NCBI RefSeq assembly: GCF_002858765.1
Contig: NZ_PJRP01000005.1
Location: 196,863-260,862, forward strand
Direction: 5' to 3'
Origin: Cupriavidus pauculus
Lineage (GTDB): Bacteria; Pseudomonadota; Gammaproteobacteria; Burkholderiales; Burkholderiaceae
Length of the DNA: 64,000 nucleotides
The notes beneath the pieces were generated by a model. The model had not been told where the DNA came from and made no database searches. It worked only from the letters and a program-made list of their open reading frames with translations. The position numbers and the translations under genes were made by a program. How positions within the stretch are numbered: the stretch's first letter is position 1; each line of letters begins with the position of its first letter. Shown here in pieces: positions 60,324 through 64,000 of this stretch.

Positions 60324-61073
60324 TCAACCCGGCACAGCCTCGTCCCCAAACGCGGCCAGTTCCTTGACCAGGCTGCGGGCCGCCAGCTCCACCAGGGCGC
60401 GGCCTTTTTCCGGCGTGGCCTGGTTCGGATCCGATCCCATGCGGCCGTCGGGGAAGCGGGCGCGGAAGTCCAGCGCCTCGCGGATCGGGCCAGACGGCGC
60501 GATGCGTGGCGAGTAGTCGGCGTGCTTGATCGCATGCGCGTACGCGTACTGCGTGACGGCGATCTCCGACGGCGTGGCATGGGCGCCATGGCCGGTCGGG
60601 AACATCTCCTTGGCCAGCTCGTTCACGCCTTCCAGATCCCACCAGTTGGTGAGCTTCATCGCAAAGCCGGCGCGGCGCCCGGCGAAGCTCGATTCGGCAT
60701 AGATCTCCGAGAACGCCGCCTCGACCGACGCGACATTGCCGCCGTGGCCGTTCAGGAACAGGATCTTCTCGAAGCCGTGGCGGGCCAGCGAGCGCGTCCA
60801 GTCCACGATGGCCGCGATGAACGTCGTGGGGCGCAGCGAGATGGTGCCGGCAAAGCCCAGATGGTGCTGCGCCATGCCGATATTGAAGGTGGGCGCCACC
60901 AGGATGTCGCCCTGCTGCTCGGCCGCGCGGCAGATGATCTCCGGGCACATCCAGTCGGTGCCCAGCAGGCCCGTGGGGCCGTGCTGCTCGTTGGAGCCGA
61001 TCGGGATGACGATGGTCCGGCTGCGCTTCAGGTACTGCTCGATTTCAGACCAGGTTGACAGGTACAGCAGCAT
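60324..61073 (-). CDS. Creatininase-family amidohydrolase
   Basis: 249 aa. GSNEQHGPTGLLGTD contains the Glu and His metal ligands near residue 28. LNGHGGNVAS carries a further His near residue 108, and GHGAHATPSE another near 160. The family hydrolyses cyclic amides such as creatinine or formamidopyrimidines, and some members act on amidated aromatic compounds. It lies 39 bases after the MFS gene on the same strand, so it probably acts on the compound imported. Confidence 0.83.
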   Translation of the reverse strand: MLLYLSTWSEIEQYLKRSRTIVIPIGSNEQHGPTGLLGTDWMCPEIICRAAEQQGDILVAPTFNIGMAQHHLGFAGTISLRPTTFIAAIVDWTRSLARHGFEKILFLNGHGGNVASVEAAFSEIYAESSFAGRRAGFAMKLTNWWDLEGVNELAKEMFPTGHGAHATPSEIAVTQYAYAHAIKHADYSPRIAPSGPIREALDFRARFPDGRMGSDPNQATPEKGRALVELAARSLVKELAAFGDEAVPG

Positions 61074-61112
61074 GGTTGACTCCTTGTTTTACGTGGGGTG
61101 TTGCGGGGAGAG

Positions 61113-62429
61113 CTACGGATTGGATGGGAGGGGATGCGGTTCGCTGTGCCGCGCGGGGAGCCGCGCGGCCAGGATGATCAGCGCGGCGGCCAGCGGCATG
61201 GCAGCGATGATCAGCACGCCCGGATGCAGGCTGCCGCTGGCCGACTTGGCCCAGCCGATGATGGCGGGGCCCCAGAAGCCGCCGGACAGGCCGATGGTAT
61301 TGATCAGTGCGATGCCACCGGCGGCGGCGGGCCCCTTGATGTATTCGGACGGCATGGCCCAGAACACCGTGTAGGTCATCCACAGCGTGGTGGTGCCCAG
61401 CGTCAGCAGCGCGATGGTGGCGGCCAGGTGGCCGTCGGCCAGCGTCGAGCCGGCCAGCAGCGCGGCGCCCGCCAGTGCCGGCACCGCGGCGTGATAGCGA
61501 CGCTCGCGCTTGCGGTCCGAGCGGCGGCCCATGTAGATCATGCCGATGGCACCGCCCACATAGGGCAGGGCCGTGTACCAGCCCAGCTGCACGGTGTCGT
61601 TGACGCCCTGTGCCTTGATCAGCGTCGGCAGCCAGAAGCTCAGCGCGTAGATGGCGGCGATCACGCAGAAGTACGCAAACGCCAGCACGTAGATCTTGGG
61701 ATCGCGCGCCACGGCGCCGAACGAATGCTTGTGCGCGGCAGGCACGGCCAGTTCCTGATCGAGCAGGCGCTTTTCGTCGGCGGTGAGCCAGTTTGCGTCA
61801 GCGGGACGATCGGGCACCAGCTTCCAGGCCAGCACGCCCAGCACCAGGCAGGGCAGGCCCTCGATCAGGAACATCCATTGCCAGCCGGCCAGGCCGGCAT
61901 GGCCAGCCAGCGAGGTCATCAGCCAGGCCGACAGCGGGCCGCCAATGATGCCGCCGATCGGGCCGGCCAGGAACACGATGGCGATGGCGCGTGCCATGCG
62001 CTGCGGGCCGTACCAGCACGACAGGTAATAGATCATGCCCGGCGCAAAGCCGGCCTCGAACACGCCCAGCAGGAAGCGCATGGCGTAGAACGTGGGCACG
62101 TCGCGCACGAACAGCATGCAGGCCGACGTGATGCCCCAGAGCACCAGGATGCGGCTGAACGTCTTGCGCGCGCCGATGCGCGGCAGCATCAGGTTGCTGG
62201 GGATCTCGAACAGCACGTAGCCGATGAAGAAGATGCCGGCGCCCACGCCATAGGCCGCATCGGAAAAGCCCAGGTCGCCCTGCATCTGGAGCTTGGCAAA
62301 GCCGACGTTGACGCGGTCCAGGTACGCAAACAGGTAGCAGACCAGCAGGAACGGCAGCAGCCGCAGGTTGATCTTCTGGTACAGCGCGGCGGTGCCGTCT
62401 ACGGCGGCGGGGTTCGACATCACTAACAT
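61113..62429 (-). CDS. MFS transporter, anion:cation symporter type
   Basis: 438 aa. FAYLDRVNVGFAKLQMQGDLGFS in the first helix and EIPSNLMLPRIGARK are close to the phthalate/tartrate permease type. The hydrophilic loop in the middle (DAN WLTADEKRLLDQEL region) separates two sets of six helices. CTGGAGAC lies before the ATG at 62429; another ATG follows at 62420. It diverges from the LysR gene and leads the operon with the creatininase-like enzyme. Confidence 0.87.
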   Translation of the reverse strand: MLVMSNPAAVDGTAALYQKINLRLLPFLLVCYLFAYLDRVNVGFAKLQMQGDLGFSDAAYGVGAGIFFIGYVLFEIPSNLMLPRIGARKTFSRILVLWGITSACMLFVRDVPTFYAMRFLLGVFEAGFAPGMIYYLSCWYGPQRMARAIAIVFLAGPIGGIIGGPLSAWLMTSLAGHAGLAGWQWMFLIEGLPCLVLGVLAWKLVPDRPADANWLTADEKRLLDQELAVPAAHKHSFGAVARDPKIYVLAFAYFCVIAAIYALSFWLPTLIKAQGVNDTVQLGWYTALPYVGGAIGMIYMGRRSDRKRERRYHAAVPALAGAALLAGSTLADGHLAATIALLTLGTTTLWMTYTVFWAMPSEYIKGPAAAGGIALINTIGLSGGFWGPAIIGWAKSASGSLHPGVLIIAAMPLAAALIILAARLPARHSEPHPLPSNP

Positions 62430-62593
62430 TTGCCAGTCTCCAGAGCGTTGTGATGGTTGTGGGATTGGCTTCGATAGTGGCAGCCGCGTAGACTGACACC
62501 AACAGCAACAAAGTCCACACTTCGTTCTTCTGAAAGCAACGCAGCGGCGCTCCGCGCACTGAAAGTGGCTTTTGGGTAACAAAAAGGCAAGCG

Positions 62594-63544
62594 ATGCGCG
62601 AAATCAATCAGCAGCGGCTGCGCTATTTCCGGGAAGTGCTGGCGCACGGCACGATCCGGGGCGCGGCCGAGAGCCTCAATACGTCGCCGTCGGTCATCAC
62701 GCGCCAGATCCGGCTGCTGGAAGAAGAACTGGGCACCACGCTGTTCGAGCGGCAGGCGCGCGGCGTGCGGCCTACCGAGGCGGCGGCGCATCTGCTGGAG
62801 TTCTGGCGCGGCTACCGCTCGCACCAGGAAAAGCTCGAAGACCAGCTGCACGCGCTGACGGGGCTGCAGCAGGGCATGGTGCAGATCGTGCTGAGCGAGG
62901 GGTATGTCGATGCGCTGGTCAACGAGGTGGTGGCGCCGTTCTGCGCGCAATACCCGATGGTCGATATCCGCATGGAGATCCTGCCCGTGGACGACGTGCT
63001 CAACGAGGTGGCCGAAAGCCGTGCCCATATCGGCCTGGCCTACAACCCGCCGCTGCACCCGCGCATCGAATACCGGGCCAGTTCGGCGCAGCCCATCGTG
63101 CTGCTGACGCGCCACGACCACCCGCTGACGCTGCGGGGCGGGCCGGTCACCATCCACGACGTGATGGCCTATCCGCTGGCGCTGATGCCCGAGTCCTACG
63201 GCATCGGGCACGCGGCCAGGATGCTGGAATTCGCCGAGAACATCCGCATCCGGCCCACGTTGGTCACCAATTCGCTGTCGGCGCTCAAGCAGTTCGTGGC
63301 CTGCGACGACTTCGTGACGCTGATCGGCCAGTTCGCCGCCTACCGCGAGGTGGCCGCCGGCAGCCTGGCCACGGTGCCGATCGACCATCCGCTGTTCCGT
63401 GGCACGCAGGCCCGGCTGCTGGTCAAGGCAGGGCGCCCGTTGCCGGCGGCGGCGCTGGAGGTGCTGGCCTTCATCCAGCATCGCATGGGCATCTTTGCCG
63501 AGAACGGCGGAGCGGGGCAGCACCGGCAGCCTCAGAGCACGTAG
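62594..63544 (+). CDS. LysR-family transcriptional regulator
   Basis: 316 aa. The N-terminal winged helix is [20 protein letters not shown] and [25 protein letters not shown]. The C-terminal co-inducer domain follows. It diverges from the MFS-creatininase operon across about 165 bases, the usual layout for a LysR activator of its neighbours. Its last 13 bases overlap the convergent SDR gene. Confidence 0.88.
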   Translation: MREINQQRLRYFREVLAHGTIRGAAESLNTSPSVITRQIRLLEEELGTTLFERQARGVRPTEAAAHLLEFWRGYRSHQEKLEDQLHALTGLQQGMVQIVLSEGYVDALVNEVVAPFCAQYPMVDIRMEILPVDDVLNEVAESRAHIGLAYNPPLHPRIEYRASSAQPIVLLTRHDHPLTLRGGPVTIHDVMAYPLALMPESYGIGHAARMLEFAENIRIRPTLVTNSLSALKQFVACDDFVTLIGQFAAYREVAAGSLATVPIDHPLFRGTQARLLVKAGRPLPAAALEVLAFIQHRMGIFAENGGAGQHRQPQST

Positions 63545-64000
63545 CCGCCGTCGATGGTCAGGCTGGCGCCGGTCATGTAGGCCGACGCGGGGCTGGCCAG
63601 CCAGCTTGCCAGTCCGGCGATCTCCTCGGGCCGGCCCACGCGGCCCAGCGGGATCTTCGGGATCAGGTGCTCGACCATTTCGGCCGTCATGTCGGTCACG
63701 GTCGGGCCGGGCTGGATGTTGTTGATCGTGATGCCGCGCGGCGCCAGTTCCAGCGCCACGTTCTTGACCAGCGCGGCCACGGCCGCCTTGGTCATGGCGT
63801 AGACCGCGCCACCGGGCGCGCCGGTGCGGATGGCCGTGTTGCTGCCGATCGTGATCAGGTGCCCGCCGTCGCGCACTTGCGCCGCAGCGGCCTGGATGGC
63901 CACGAACACGCCGCGGATATTCACATCGAGCATCAGGCCAAGATCGGCGTCGGCAACCGTGTCGATGGTGCCCAGCCGCAGGACCCCGGCATTGACCACG
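63532..64000 (-). CDS. Short-chain dehydrogenase/reductase, 5' part beyond window
   Basis: The window holds the C-terminal ~155 residues. NAGVLRLG (the NAG motif), ITIGSNTAI and [13 protein letters not shown] (Tyr and Lys) are visible, with the C-terminal [14 protein letters not shown]. The cofactor-binding N-terminus lies past 64000. Substrate unknown. Confidence 0.8.
   Translation of the reverse strand, partial: VVNAGVLRLGTIDTVADADLGLMLDVNIRGVFVAIQAAAAQVRDGGHLITIGSNTAIRTGAPGGAVYAMTKAAVAALVKNVALELAPRGITINNIQPGPTVTDMTAEMVEHLIPKIPLGRVGRPEEIAGLASWLASPASAYMTGASLTIDGGYVL

Noticed and set aside
1..64000. CRISPR arrays, tRNA or rRNA genes
   Set aside because: No regularly spaced direct repeats of the right length and no recognisable tRNA or rRNA sequence were seen by eye.

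Overview
This is a GC-rich chromosomal segment of a betaproteobacterium, most like Burkholderiaceae of the Cupriavidus/Ralstonia type. The inference rests on five Bug/TctC-type periplasmic receptors, Burkholderia-type porins, IclR and LysR regulators beside catabolic operons, a CzcE-like metal protein and a CbtAB pair behind a cobalamin riboswitch. No rRNA, tRNA, CRISPR or prophage genes were seen. One complete insertion sequence is present.

Layout. 1-2.7 kb: Bug receptor, gamma-carbonic anhydrase-like protein and porin. 2.8-12.7 kb: an IclR regulator diverges from a long plus-strand catabolic run. That run holds three Bug receptors, an RraA/HMG-CHA-type aldolase, a D-2-hydroxyacid dehydrogenase, an SMP-30 lactonase, an amidohydrolase, an MFS transporter and a DapA-like lyase. 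Three TTGTAC-type operator sites lie between the regulator and the first Bug gene. 12.7-18.4 kb: exported serine hydrolase, a small lipoprotein, an IS3-family (IS150-type) element sitting exactly in the tetraloop of a terminator, and an exported metallophosphoesterase. 18.8-22.1 kb: a short leader ORF, tctB, tctA and an AraC-type regulator.

22.1-36 kb: a Tat-exported lactonase diverges from an aromatic-acid cluster. The cluster has two 4,5-dihydroxyphthalate-decarboxylase-like proteins, a LigJ-type 4-oxalomesaconate hydratase, another amidohydrolase, an MFS transporter, a LigB-type extradiol dioxygenase and an HpcH/HpaI aldolase. A porin, a beta-propeller protein, a Tsx-like barrel protein and an IclR regulator follow. 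A 21-bp motif occurs twice before the cluster and once beside this IclR gene, suggesting one regulator for both. 36-39.1 kb: minus-strand operon of cupin dioxygenase-like protein, SDR, Bug receptor and SDR.

39.4-51.2 kb: Sel1 and CsgG-like lipoproteins; a minus-strand aconitase-gntR-binding-protein operon; two outer-membrane barrel genes; a degenerate histidine phosphatase; the cobalamin riboswitch with cbtBA; and a 2OG-Fe(II) oxygenase. 51.5-64 kb: an exported phosphoesterase, a dihaem peroxidase, a CzcE-like protein, a membrane-linked Mrr-type nuclease, ydfG, a catalase-related peroxidase with cytochrome b561, a LysR/MFS/creatininase module and a truncated SDR at the window edge.

The common theme is uptake and breakdown of aromatic or sugar-derived carboxylic acids. 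Receptors, porins and MFS carriers bring substrates in, lactonases, amidohydrolases, aldolases and dehydrogenases process them, and local IclR, AraC, GntR and LysR proteins regulate.
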